From: Pseudomonadota bacterium
GTDB lineage: Bacteria > Pseudomonadota > Alphaproteobacteria > GCA-2746255
Reading direction: 5' to 3'
Length of the DNA stretch: 64,000 nucleotides
Assembly: GCA_040752895.1 (NCBI GenBank)
Contig: JBFMHN010000004.1
Coordinates: 62,001-126,000 of the forward strand
Below, piece by piece: positions 33,603 to 41,567 of this stretch; positions within the stretch are counted from its first letter, which is position 1, and the number at the start of each line of letters is the position of its first letter. The notes beneath the pieces are model-generated. The model was not told where the DNA came from, searched no databases, and worked only from the letters and a program-made list of their open reading frames with translations. The position numbers were made by a program, and so were the translations under genes.

Positions 33603-34928
33603 TCAGCCGGCTTCGCGTTTGCCCATTTCCTTGTCGAGGGCGGCCAGCATGTCCTCGACGGTGACGAATTTCTTGCGCGGCGTCGGCGGGGTGGCGGCGG
33701 CGTCTTCGACCGCTTCGATTTTCTGCCATTCCTCGAACGAGACGACGCGCACGCCCCGTTCCCCGAGCAGCTTCTCGAAAGCGTTACGCCCCGGCTTTCC
33801 CCCCTTGCAGTCGGCGAGGATCTGTTCGGCGGCGAGCTTGCCGTCCGGCTTGTTCGTGGCGATCGTGCCGGTCGGTCCCCGTTTGATCCAGCCCACCGCG
33901 TAAAGCCCTTCCGAAACCCGGCCGTCACGGTTCGGCACGATCCCCCATTTCTCGTCGAAGGGGGCGCCCGCGATCGGTGTCGAGCGGTAGCCGATGGCCG
34001 GGATCACGACGCCGCAGGCGATCTCGAAAAACTCCCCGGTGCCTATGGCGCGGCCGTCCTCGACGCGGGTGCGTTCCATCCGGATGCCTTCCACCCTGTC
34101 GCCACCCAGAATCGCGACCGGCGCGGCGTAGAAAACGAAGTGGACCCGCTTCGGCTTTTCGTCCGCCTTGCGCAAGGAGAATTCCTTAAGCGTGGCCAGG
34201 TTCTTCTCCCGTACGCGAAGGTCGCGGTCTTCGTAGTTGCCGGTGACGGCCTCGGGCAATTGGGCCGGGTCGAGGACCGGCACGCAGTTTTCCAGCTTGC
34301 CCATTTCACGAAGCTCGACGTTCGTGAACTTCGCATCGACCGGCCCCCGGCGGCCGAACATGTAGACGTCGGCGATGGGGGCGGCTTCGATGGCGTCGGC
34401 GGCGTAATCGGGGAGGTCGGAAGTCGCCATTTCCGCGCGGGTCTTCACCAGCACGCGGGCGATATCGACCGCGACGTTGCCGACTCCGATGACGGCGACG
34501 GTCTTGGTGTTCAAGTCTGGGTTGAGTTCGCGGAAATCCGGGTGCCCGTTGTACCAGCCGACGAAGGCGGCCGAACCGTAGACGCCTTTCTTGTCGGCGC
34601 CCGGGATGTGGGCGGCGTTGTCAGTGGGGGCGCCGATGGCCAGCACGACGGCGTCGTAAACGGCTTGCAACTCGGCAAGGCCCACGTCGCGGCCGACCTT
34701 AACGTTGCCGTAGTAGCGAACCGCGGGCTTGAGCGCTGTTTTCGCGTAACTCTTCTGGACCTTCTTCGTCGTCTGGTGGTCGGGGGCAACGCCCGCCCGG
34801 ATAAGGCCGAAGGGGGAGGGGAGATATTCGATCAGGTCCACCTCGACGTCGGCGCCGGCCTCGGTCAATGCCTCCGCCGTATAGAAGCCGGCCGGCCCCG
34901 CCCCGATTATCGCCACCTTTATCGTCAT
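33603..34928 (-). CDS. ferredoxin-NADP+ reductase (adrenodoxin-reductase type)
   Basis: A 441-residue flavoprotein like mycobacterial FprA and mitochondrial adrenodoxin reductase. The FAD motif IIGAGPAGFYTAEAL is at residues 7-21, SPFGLIRAGVAPDHQ is the family's conserved substrate/flavin segment, and the NADPH site reads VIGVGNVAVDIARVL. VGWIKRGPTGTIATNK lies near the C-terminus. It moves electrons between NADPH and a ferredoxin. It is the third gene of a minus-strand run with korA and korB, which reduce ferredoxin. It could therefore recover NADPH from that ferredoxin or supply electrons to a ferredoxin-dependent enzyme. The last 40 residues are an added tail. Confidence 0.9.
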   Translation of the reverse strand: MTIKVAIIGAGPAGFYTAEALTEAGADVEVDLIEYLPSPFGLIRAGVAPDHQTTKKVQKSYAKTALKPAVRYYGNVKVGRDVGLAELQAVYDAVVLAIGAPTDNAAHIPGADKKGVYGSAAFVGWYNGHPDFRELNPDLNTKTVAVIGVGNVAVDIARVLVKTRAEMATSDLPDYAADAIEAAPIADVYMFGRRGPVDAKFTNVELREMGKLENCVPVLDPAQLPEAVTGNYEDRDLRVREKNLATLKEFSLRKADEKPKRVHFVFYAAPVAILGGDRVEGIRMERTRVEDGRAIGTGEFFEIACGVVIPAIGYRSTPIAGAPFDEKWGIVPNRDGRVSEGLYAVGWIKRGPTGTIATNKPDGKLAAEQILADCKGGKPGRNAFEKLLGERGVRVVSFEEWQKIEAVEDAAATPPTPRKKFVTVEDMLAALDKEMGKREAG

Positions 34929-35015
34929 CGCGGGCCCACCTTGTTGCGGGGAAAAATCTTCATCAAGCGTCGGCGCCTCTTAAGGGGAAGCGCCGTTCGC
35001 CTGCGTGCGCGGGGG

Positions 35016-36047
35016 TCAGTCAGAAACCTGCCAGGTGTGGCCGGTGCGCAGGAGCGCGTTGAGGCCGCCCGGCGCCGGCGCCTTTGCCTTCGCTTCCTCG
35101 ATCTGCTGGTAGACCCGGTCGCCATAGGGGGCAACCGGGTTGCAGTAGAGGACGCCGATCGCCATCGGGAAGTTGGGCGGGCGCATGGCGGCCAAAAGCT
35201 GGGCAAGCGTGCGGCTCGTCTCGTCGTGGACGAGGATGTCCTTCTCCGCGATCCCGTTCTCGCCCACCGTGACGACTTCGAGATCGAAGCTGCCCGGCTT
35301 CACGCGCAAGCCGCGCTTGCCGTCCTTGCCGAAAAGAAGCGGCTTGCCGTGCGTGACGTGGATCTGGTGGTCGTCGGCGACCGTCTTGTCGGTGAAGTCG
35401 GCAAAGACGTTGTCGTTGTAGACGATGCAGTTCTGGAAAATCTCGACGAAGGAAGCGCCCCTGTGCGCGTAGGCCCGAAGGAAAAGATCGGGCAGCAGCT
35501 TTAGCTGGGTATCGATGCCGCGGGCGATGAAGCGGGCGCCGGCGCCAAGCGCGAATTCCGTCGGCGAAAGGGGGTAGTCAACGGACCCCGAAGGCGTCGA
35601 GGGTGAGCGCGTGCCGATGCGCGAGGTCGGCGAATATTGTCCCTTCGTAAGGCCGTAAATCTCGTTGTTGAAGAGCAGAATCTGCACGTCCACGTTCCGC
35701 CTCAGGATATGCAGCAGGTGGTTGCCGCCGATCGAAAGCCCGTCGCCGTCGCCGGTCACCACCCACACGCTCAAGTCCGGGTTGGCCAGCTTGACCCCTG
35801 TGGCAAAAGCCGGTGCCCGACCGTGGATCGTATGGAAGCCGTAGGTGGACATGTAATACGGAAATCGCGACGAACAGCCGATGCCGGAAACGAAGACGAT
35901 GTTTTCCTTCGGCAGGTTCAGCTCCGGCATCACCTTCTGCACCGCCTTCAGAATGGCGTAATCGCCGCAGCCCGGACACCAGCGCACTTCCTGATCGGAA
36001 GCGAAGTCCTTCGGGGTCAGCTTCTCGAGTGGCGTGGTCACGTTCAT
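35016..36047 (-). CDS. korB: 2-oxoglutarate:ferredoxin oxidoreductase beta subunit
   Basis: A 343-residue beta subunit of the 2-oxoacid:ferredoxin oxidoreductase family. It contains CPGCGDYAIL near residue 25 and CSSRFPYY, which with other cysteines hold the iron-sulfur cluster. GDGDGLSIGGNHLLH binds thiamine pyrophosphate and Mg, and NNEIYGLTKGQ follows. The enzyme oxidises a 2-oxoacid plus CoA to acyl-CoA, CO2 and reduced ferredoxin. It starts 1 bp after korA, so the two are coupled. In benzoyl-CoA-degrading Thauera and Magnetospirillum relatives KorAB feeds ferredoxin to benzoyl-CoA reductase. Here it may serve the citric acid cycle instead. Confidence 0.9.
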   Translation of the reverse strand: MNVTTPLEKLTPKDFASDQEVRWCPGCGDYAILKAVQKVMPELNLPKENIVFVSGIGCSSRFPYYMSTYGFHTIHGRAPAFATGVKLANPDLSVWVVTGDGDGLSIGGNHLLHILRRNVDVQILLFNNEIYGLTKGQYSPTSRIGTRSPSTPSGSVDYPLSPTEFALGAGARFIARGIDTQLKLLPDLFLRAYAHRGASFVEIFQNCIVYNDNVFADFTDKTVADDHQIHVTHGKPLLFGKDGKRGLRVKPGSFDLEVVTVGENGIAEKDILVHDETSRTLAQLLAAMRPPNFPMAIGVLYCNPVAPYGDRVYQQIEEAKAKAPAPGGLNALLRTGHTWQVSD

Positions 36048-36048
36048 G

Positions 36049-37923
36049 CTATTTCCCCAGGCGGCTTTGGATGGCCGCTTCGATTTCGGCAATCTTGAAC
36101 GGCTGGCCCGACACCTTGTTCAGGCCCTCGATGGGCAGCAGGTATTCGGCGCGCAGCAGCGTGCTCAACTGGCCGGCGTTCATCTCGGCCACCAGCACGC
36201 GGTCGAAGCCTTCGAGCAGCTCCTTCAAGTTGGCGGGTAGCGGCCAGATATGGCGAAGGTGGATGTGGGACACCCGGACCCCCTTTTCCCTCAAATTCGA
36301 CACCGCCCGGGTGATCGGCCCGAAGGTCGAGCCCCAGCCGACGACGGCAAGATCGCCCTTCGCCTCTCCCTCCTCGACGGCCTGGAGGGGGATGTCCCTG
36401 GCGATTCCCCGGATCTTCGCGGCGCGTATTTCCGTCATTTTTTGATGGTTCGCCGGATCGTAGGAGATGTGCCCGGTTTGGTAGTCCCGCTCGATGCCGC
36501 CGATGCGATGTTCAAGCCCCGGCGTGCCCGGGACCGCCCACGGCCGGGCGAGGGTCTTGGGGTCTCGGAGGAAGGGATGGAAGCCTTCCGGGTCGGTCCG
36601 AAAGGCGACGGGGATTTTCGGGTAGGCGTTGACGTCGGGGATGAGCCACGGTTCGGACGCGTTCGCGATGTAGCCGTCCGTCAGCACGATCACCGGCGTC
36701 ATGTATTTTGTGGCCAGGCGCACGGCCTCGATCGCGACATCGAAGCAATCTGAGGGCGAGCGGCTGGCGATGACCGCGAGCGGGCTGTCGGCGTTGCGGC
36801 CCCAGATCGCCTGGAAAAGGTCCGACTGCTCGGTTTTCGTCGGCATGCCCGTCGAGGGGCCGGCGCGCTGGGAATTCACAACGACGAGCGGCAATTCGAC
36901 GCCGATCGCAAGCCCGATCGCTTCCATCTTCAGGGCCATGCCGGGGCCCGAGCTCGATGTCACGCCAAGCGAACCGGCGTAGGACGCCCCGATCGCGGCG
37001 CACACGGCGGCGATCTCGTCTTCCGCCTGGAAGGTGACGATGCCGTAGGACTTCAACCGCGCCAGCGCATGGAGCAGCGTCGAGGCCGGCGTGATGGGGT
37101 AGGACGCAAACGTCATCTGGATGCCGGCCAGCTCGGCGCCGGCCACCAGCCCCCAGGCAAGCGCCTCGCTTCCCGTCACCGTTCGGTAGAGGCCCGGCTG
37201 GATGTCCGCCTTCGGGATGAGGAAACCGCCGATATCGGAGGGCATTTCCGCTGTTTCGCCGAAGGCATGGCCGGCGTCCATGGCGGCGATATTGGCGTCG
37301 GCCAGGTCGGTCCGCTTGGCGAATTTTGCGCGCAGCCATTTCGTCGTCGCCGTGCGCTCGCGCCCGTACATCCAGTAAATAAGCCCCAGCGCCCACATGT
37401 TCTTGCAGCGCAAGGCCTCTTTCTGGGAAAGGCCGAGCGCCTTGACCGATTCAAGCGTCAGCCTCGAAATGTCGACCTTGATCGGCCGGTACGCGTCCAG
37501 CGTGCCGTCTGTCAGCGGGTTGGTCTTGAAGCCCGCCTTTTGCAAATTGCGTTCGGTGAAACTGCCGATGTCCAGAATGGCGAGCCCGCCCCGCCGGAGG
37601 TCGCCCAAGTTCACTTTGAGCGCGGCCGGATTCATCGCGACCAGCACGTCAGGCTCATCGCCGGCGGTCTTGATGCGCCGCCCGCCGAAATTGATCTGGA
37701 AGGCGGAAACGCCATAGGTGGTGCCGGTGGGGGCGCGGATCTCGGCCGGAAAATCCGGAAACGTCGCGAGGTCGTTCTCGGCGAGCGCGGTGGTCAGCGT
37801 AAATTGGCCGCCGGTTAATTGCATGCCGTCCCCGGAATCGCCGGCGAAGCGAACGACGGCCGATTCAAGGATTTGCCGGGGCGCCCGGTCCGATTCAACT
37901 TTGACATTTGCGGTGGTGGACAT
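36049..37923 (-). CDS. korA: 2-oxoglutarate:ferredoxin oxidoreductase alpha subunit (gamma-alpha fusion)
   Basis: A 624-residue subunit in which the gamma domain (about 1-190, with FAGDSGDGMQLTGGQF at the start) is fused to the alpha domain (from about 200, with YPITPAS and GASYAGSLGVTSSSGPG). This arrangement is normal for bacterial KorA. The C-terminal domain II ends with HIRHIWPLP-like sequence. ATG 37923 was chosen; 12 upstream codons are open but Arg-rich. Together with KorB it forms the catalytic tetramer. An AT-rich 126-bp gap upstream (38049-37924) may hold the promoter. Confidence 0.9.
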   Translation of the reverse strand: MSTTANVKVESDRAPRQILESAVVRFAGDSGDGMQLTGGQFTLTTALAENDLATFPDFPAEIRAPTGTTYGVSAFQINFGGRRIKTAGDEPDVLVAMNPAALKVNLGDLRRGGLAILDIGSFTERNLQKAGFKTNPLTDGTLDAYRPIKVDISRLTLESVKALGLSQKEALRCKNMWALGLIYWMYGRERTATTKWLRAKFAKRTDLADANIAAMDAGHAFGETAEMPSDIGGFLIPKADIQPGLYRTVTGSEALAWGLVAGAELAGIQMTFASYPITPASTLLHALARLKSYGIVTFQAEDEIAAVCAAIGASYAGSLGVTSSSGPGMALKMEAIGLAIGVELPLVVVNSQRAGPSTGMPTKTEQSDLFQAIWGRNADSPLAVIASRSPSDCFDVAIEAVRLATKYMTPVIVLTDGYIANASEPWLIPDVNAYPKIPVAFRTDPEGFHPFLRDPKTLARPWAVPGTPGLEHRIGGIERDYQTGHISYDPANHQKMTEIRAAKIRGIARDIPLQAVEEGEAKGDLAVVGWGSTFGPITRAVSNLREKGVRVSHIHLRHIWPLPANLKELLEGFDRVLVAEMNAGQLSTLLRAEYLLPIEGLNKVSGQPFKIAEIEAAIQSRLGK

Positions 37924-37963
37924 TCGCCTGCTCTCTTTACCCCTCCCCCGAGGGCGCAACCGC

Positions 37964-38044
37964 GAATACTAATATATTTATAAGGTTTGCATAGGCATTC
38001 GGCAGGAAGCTGCTCGGAAGGGCTTGAAATTTTGTTTCAAAGCC
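37964..38044 (-). promoter_or_regulatory. AT-rich leader and inverted repeat upstream of korA
   Basis: On the minus strand a run reading TTATAAATATATTAGTATT (around 37985-37967) is strikingly AT-rich for this genome and could hold a -10 element for korAB. Farther upstream, 38021-38044 forms an inverted repeat: arms TTGAAA/TTTCAA with a 5-base spacer, extended by GGC/GCC with one bulged T. The hairpin sits 6 bp after the thiolase stop but lacks a following T-run. It may be an operator or mRNA-stabilising structure rather than a terminator. Confidence 0.35.
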
Positions 38045-38049
38045 ACGCC

Positions 38050-39264
38050 TTACGCTTTTCCCGCTTGGCGCTCTAGGATGACGGCCAGGCCTTGGCCAAC
38101 GCCGATGCACAGGGTTACGAGCGCGTAGCGGCCGCCGCCGCGGTGAAGCTGGCGCAGGGCCGTCAACACGAGACGGGCGCCGGAACACCCGAGCGGGTGG
38201 CCGATGGCGATGGCGCCGCCGTTCGGATTGAGGCGGGGGTCGTCCGCCGACAAGCCCATCTGTTTCAGGCAGCCCAGGACCTGGGCTGCGAACGCCTCGT
38301 TGATTTCGATGACGTCGATATCCTTGAGGGAAAGCCCGGCGCGCGCCAGTACCTTGCGGGAGGCGGGTACGGGGCCGAGCCCCATGACCCGGGGCGGCAC
38401 ACCGGCCACGGCCGCGGCGACGACGCGGCCCATCGGTTCGCCCTTCGCGCGTTCGCCCGCTTCCCGGCTGCCGATCAGCAGCACGGCCGCGCCGTCGTTG
38501 ATACCGCTGGCGTTGCCCGCGGTCACGACGCCGTTCGCGAACAACGGCGATAATTTCGCCAGCGCGGCAAGCGTGGTGTCGGGGCGCGGGTGCTCGTCCT
38601 CCGCCACGGTAACGGGCGGCGTCTTTTTACCGGTCGGCGCCGCAACGGGATGGATCTCGCCGTCGTAGAATCCGTCCGCCTTGGCGGCCGCGTATTTGGC
38701 TTGGGAGGCGGCGGCGAAAGCGTCCGCTTCTTCGCGGCGAATGTTCAGTTCGCGGGCCACGTTGTCGGCGGTTTCGGGCATGGAATCGTTGCCGTGCTCG
38801 GCGATCAGCCGGGGGTTCGGAAAGCGCGCGCCGATGGTGGTGTCATAAACCTTGAGGTCGCGGCTGTAGGCGCCTTCGGCCTTGGCGATCGCGAAGGGCG
38901 CCCGGCTCATGCTTTCCACGCCGCCGGCCACGAACAACTCGCCTTCCCCCGCGGTTACGGCGCGCGCGGCGTCTATGACGGCCGCCAGCCCGGAAGCGCA
39001 GAGCCGGTTGACGGTCTGGCCGGCCACCTCGACCGGCAGGCCCGCCAGCAAGCCGGCGTGGCGGGCGACGTTGCGGCTGTCTTCACCCGCCTGGTTGGTG
39101 CAGCCGAGAAGGACGTCCTCGATCTGGCCGGGCTCGAAGGGCGAGCGCGCCACCAAAACGCGGATAAGTTCACCCGCCAGATCGTCGGGACGGACCGCCG
39201 CTAGCTTGCCGGCGAGGCGACCGATGGGGGAACGCAGGCCGTCATAGATATAAGCGTCGCGCAT
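38050..39264 (-). CDS. acetyl-CoA acetyltransferase/3-oxoadipyl-CoA-type thiolase
   Basis: A 404-residue type II thiolase. The acyl-accepting Cys89 lies in NRLCASGL, the His of GHPLGCSGARL is near 356, and the second catalytic Cys is near 386 in TLCIGVGQG. The N-terminus (MRDAYIYDGLRSPIGR) and the DTTIGARFPNP stretch resemble PcaF/PaaJ 3-oxoadipyl-CoA thiolases more than PhaA. It would cleave a 3-oxoacyl-CoA with CoA. ATG 39264 was selected; the frame is open far upstream to 39765, but that part is antisense-like and overlaps the dehydrogenase. It sits 26 bp after the SDR gene, a likely partner supplying the 3-oxoacyl-CoA. Confidence 0.85.
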   Translation of the reverse strand: MRDAYIYDGLRSPIGRLAGKLAAVRPDDLAGELIRVLVARSPFEPGQIEDVLLGCTNQAGEDSRNVARHAGLLAGLPVEVAGQTVNRLCASGLAAVIDAARAVTAGEGELFVAGGVESMSRAPFAIAKAEGAYSRDLKVYDTTIGARFPNPRLIAEHGNDSMPETADNVARELNIRREEADAFAAASQAKYAAAKADGFYDGEIHPVAAPTGKKTPPVTVAEDEHPRPDTTLAALAKLSPLFANGVVTAGNASGINDGAAVLLIGSREAGERAKGEPMGRVVAAAVAGVPPRVMGLGPVPASRKVLARAGLSLKDIDVIEINEAFAAQVLGCLKQMGLSADDPRLNPNGGAIAIGHPLGCSGARLVLTALRQLHRGGGRYALVTLCIGVGQGLAVILERQAGKA

Positions 39265-39290
39265 CTTTTCCCCGGCGGCTTCGCTTTGCC

Positions 39291-40088
39291 TCAGCCGATC
39301 ATGCTGTAGCCGCCGCTCACGCTCAAGATCTGACCAGTGGCGTGACCCGCCACCTTGTTCGAGGCGAAATAGAGAACGGCGCCGACGATGTCCTCCGGGC
39401 GGCCGATCTTCTTGAGCGGCATCGTCTTGGCGATCTTGGCGAGCTGATCTTCCGTGAAATTGATGTCGCCCGTCTTCCACATGCTTTGCTGGCCAAGCTG
39501 TTCCGTGCTTTCCGCGATCGTGATACCGGGGCAGACGACGTTGCAGCGGATGCCGAAGCGGCCGTTCTCCTTGGCGATCGTTTTCATGAAGCTGTTCACG
39601 GCCGCCTTCATGCCGCCATAGACGGCTTCGGTGGGTTCGCCCTGGCGGCTGGCGTCGGAGCTGATGGAGACGATGGCGCCTTGTTTCTGCTCGATCATGA
39701 CGTCGAGGGCATGCTTCGTGCAGTTGAGGGCGCCGACGAAATTGATCTTGATGATTTTTTCCCAAAGGTCCGGCGTCGTCTGCGTGAAGAACATCAGCCG
39801 GTCCCAGCCGACGTTGTTCACCAGGACGTCTACCGCGCCGTACTTTTCGCGGGCCGCCTGCACCATCCTGCCGACGGCGTCGAAATCGGTGACATCGGTT
39901 TGGATCACCTGAACGTCGGCCGCACCCAGTTTGCGCGCCTCCCCCGCGACCTTTTCCGCGTGGGTGGTTTCGATATCGGCGATGGTGATCTTCGCCCCTT
40001 CCTTCGCGAAACCAAGCGTGATGGCACGCCCAATGTTCGAAGCGCCGCCGGTAACGATGACGGACTTGCCTTTGAGATCGAGGTCCAT
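39291..40088 (-). CDS. SDR-family dehydrogenase, BadH/3-hydroxyacyl-CoA type
   Basis: A 265-residue classical short-chain dehydrogenase. It has TGGASNIGRAI for NAD(P), a VNNVGWD variant of the NNAG motif, catalytic Ser in SISSDAS, and YGGMK as YxxxK. The NNVGWD, the W-x-K-I-I stretch and the SDAS segment resemble 2-hydroxycyclohexanecarboxyl-CoA dehydrogenase (BadH) and related 3-hydroxyacyl-CoA dehydrogenases. A strong GGAGAAAG ribosome site precedes ATG 40088. Upstream of the thiolase, it would oxidise the hydroxyacyl-CoA that the thiolase cleaves. The exact substrate is uncertain. Confidence 0.85.
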   Translation of the reverse strand: MDLDLKGKSVIVTGGASNIGRAITLGFAKEGAKITIADIETTHAEKVAGEARKLGAADVQVIQTDVTDFDAVGRMVQAAREKYGAVDVLVNNVGWDRLMFFTQTTPDLWEKIIKINFVGALNCTKHALDVMIEQKQGAIVSISSDASRQGEPTEAVYGGMKAAVNSFMKTIAKENGRFGIRCNVVCPGITIAESTEQLGQQSMWKTGDINFTEDQLAKIAKTMPLKKIGRPEDIVGAVLYFASNKVAGHATGQILSVSGGYSMIG

Positions 40089-40182
40089 GCTTTCTCCTTT
40101 TTTCGAGGCGTGCGCCGCCGCATTTCCCTTTTGGCCCGAGGCCAACGAGGGTCTCCGCGATTCCGTGGGCGGGAACGTGCCC

Positions 40183-40635
40183 CTAAAATTCCTTGCCGAT
40201 GATGGACTGGTCAACCGAAAATTTGCCGCTGCCCCGGAAAAGGATGGCGAGCGCGAAAAACGCCCACATCATGGCGTGCTCGTAGCCGCCGTTATAGATG
40301 AAGAAGCCGTTCGCCAGGTGCACGCGCTCGACCGCGACGGCGAGCAGCACGAAGACGGCCGCCGCCGCCGGCCGGGTGAAGAGGCCGAGGACGAGCAGAA
40401 GCCCGCCGAAAAACTCGACGCTGCCGGCCGCGATGACCATCGGCATGGCGGGCTCGATCCCGACTTTGCCGAAGAACTCGGCGGTCTTTTCCGGGTTGCC
40501 GCCGAACCAGCCGAACAGCTTGGCGGCCCCGTGCGGCATCAGGAAGAGGCCGGTCGTGATGCGGATCAAAGGGTAGCTGGTGCAAGCGAGCTTTTCGTAA
40601 AGCCCGCCAAGCGCCGGTATGAATAGCTTGTTCAT
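40183..40635 (-). CDS. DoxX family membrane protein
   Basis: A 150-residue protein with four hydrophobic segments (about 18-38, 60-85, 88-105, 118-138). The family-typical PHGAAKLFGWFGG follows the first segment. DoxX-type proteins are inner-membrane components whose biochemical role is mostly unclear, with proposed links to redox or thiol balance. It stands alone between the dehydrogenase (95-bp gap) and pabC (95-bp gap) with a clear AAGGTT site before ATG 40635. Nothing ties it functionally to the neighbouring acyl-CoA genes. Confidence 0.85.
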   Translation of the reverse strand: MNKLFIPALGGLYEKLACTSYPLIRITTGLFLMPHGAAKLFGWFGGNPEKTAEFFGKVGIEPAMPMVIAAGSVEFFGGLLLVLGLFTRPAAAAVFVLLAVAVERVHLANGFFIYNGGYEHAMMWAFFALAILFRGSGKFSVDQSIIGKEF

Positions 40636-40730
40636 GGTCCAACCTTTCTCGGGTCTTTGACGCGAAAGATACCCCCGCCGCCATCATGGAGCCGGCCGGG
40701 TGCTTCCGGCAAGCCCCGGACCCGCCGCCT

Positions 40731-41567
40731 TCAAAACCCGCTTTCGGCCTCGGCCAGGGCCCGCACCCGGGCGGCCAGCGCTTGCAGGAGAGGGGGAATA
40801 GCGTAGCGCCGTTCCTCCAGCGCGCAAACCGGCCACAGGTGAATGAGGCTGTTGGTGAGGAAGCAGGCTTCGGCGCCAAGGGCCTCGGCCAGGGCAATGG
40901 GCCGGACCTCGACCGTGAGTTTGAGGCCCGCCACTTCTTCCAGAACAACCTCGCGCAGGACGCCGGCGACGCCCGCCGCGCGGAGTTCCGGCGTGAGAAG
41001 CCGCTCCCCGTTCACGAAGAAGACGTTCGTCTTGGTGCCCTCGACGAGATTGCCGTCGGTGTCCAGCATCAGGCCTTCGGCGATTGCCGTGTCCGTCCAT
41101 TCCCTTGCCGCCAGCACCTGTTCGAGCCGGTTCATATGCTTGATCCCGGCCAAGGCGGGGTTGCGGCCGAGACGGGTTTGGCAAAGGCGCGCACGCACCC
41201 CTTTTTCCGCCACGTCGGGCAGGTTGGGAAAGGGGCTTAGCCGCAGGACGCGGGTAGGCTCGGGGCTTTCGGGCTTGCCTGCGTCGGTTCGACCCCGCGT
41301 CAGCCAGATGCGAAGCACGCCCTCGCAGGCGGGCTCGAGCAGGCGTTTTGCTTCTTCCGCCAGTTGGCTTCCGGCCGGCGCGGCGATCCCAAGGCGCGCC
41401 GCCCCTTGTCGAAGCCGCTGCAGATGGCGGAGCCAGAATTCCGGCGCGCCGTTGCGGACGGCGATCGTCTCAAACACGCCGTCGCCATAGCGGAAGCCAC
41501 GGTCGTCGATCGGAACGACCTCGGCCGTCCGCCCGTTCACCAGCGTCTTGGAGTCCGCGCGCGTCAT
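40731..41567 (-). CDS. pabC: aminodeoxychorismate lyase-like class IV aminotransferase
   Basis: A 278-residue fold-type IV PLP enzyme. It has DRGFRYGDGVFET near residues 22-34, the PLP-lysine in GIKHMNRLEQVLA and the late CFLTNSLIHLWPV segment typical of PabC. PabC converts 4-amino-4-deoxychorismate to p-aminobenzoate and pyruvate for folate synthesis. Its start overlaps the pabB stop by 4 bases, so the two are translationally coupled. D-amino-acid or branched-chain aminotransferase activity would be the family alternative, but the pabB linkage argues for the folate role. Confidence 0.9.
   Translation of the reverse strand: MTRADSKTLVNGRTAEVVPIDDRGFRYGDGVFETIAVRNGAPEFWLRHLQRLRQGAARLGIAAPAGSQLAEEAKRLLEPACEGVLRIWLTRGRTDAGKPESPEPTRVLRLSPFPNLPDVAEKGVRARLCQTRLGRNPALAGIKHMNRLEQVLAAREWTDTAIAEGLMLDTDGNLVEGTKTNVFFVNGERLLTPELRAAGVAGVLREVVLEEVAGLKLTVEVRPIALAEALGAEACFLTNSLIHLWPVCALEERRYAIPPLLQALAARVRALAEAESGF

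Noticed and set aside
38050-39264. PhaA-type acetoacetyl-CoA thiolase for PHA synthesis
   Set aside because: The start and DTTIGARFPNP region look like 3-oxoadipyl-CoA thiolase, and no phaB or phaC is adjacent; the phasin is 23 kb away.
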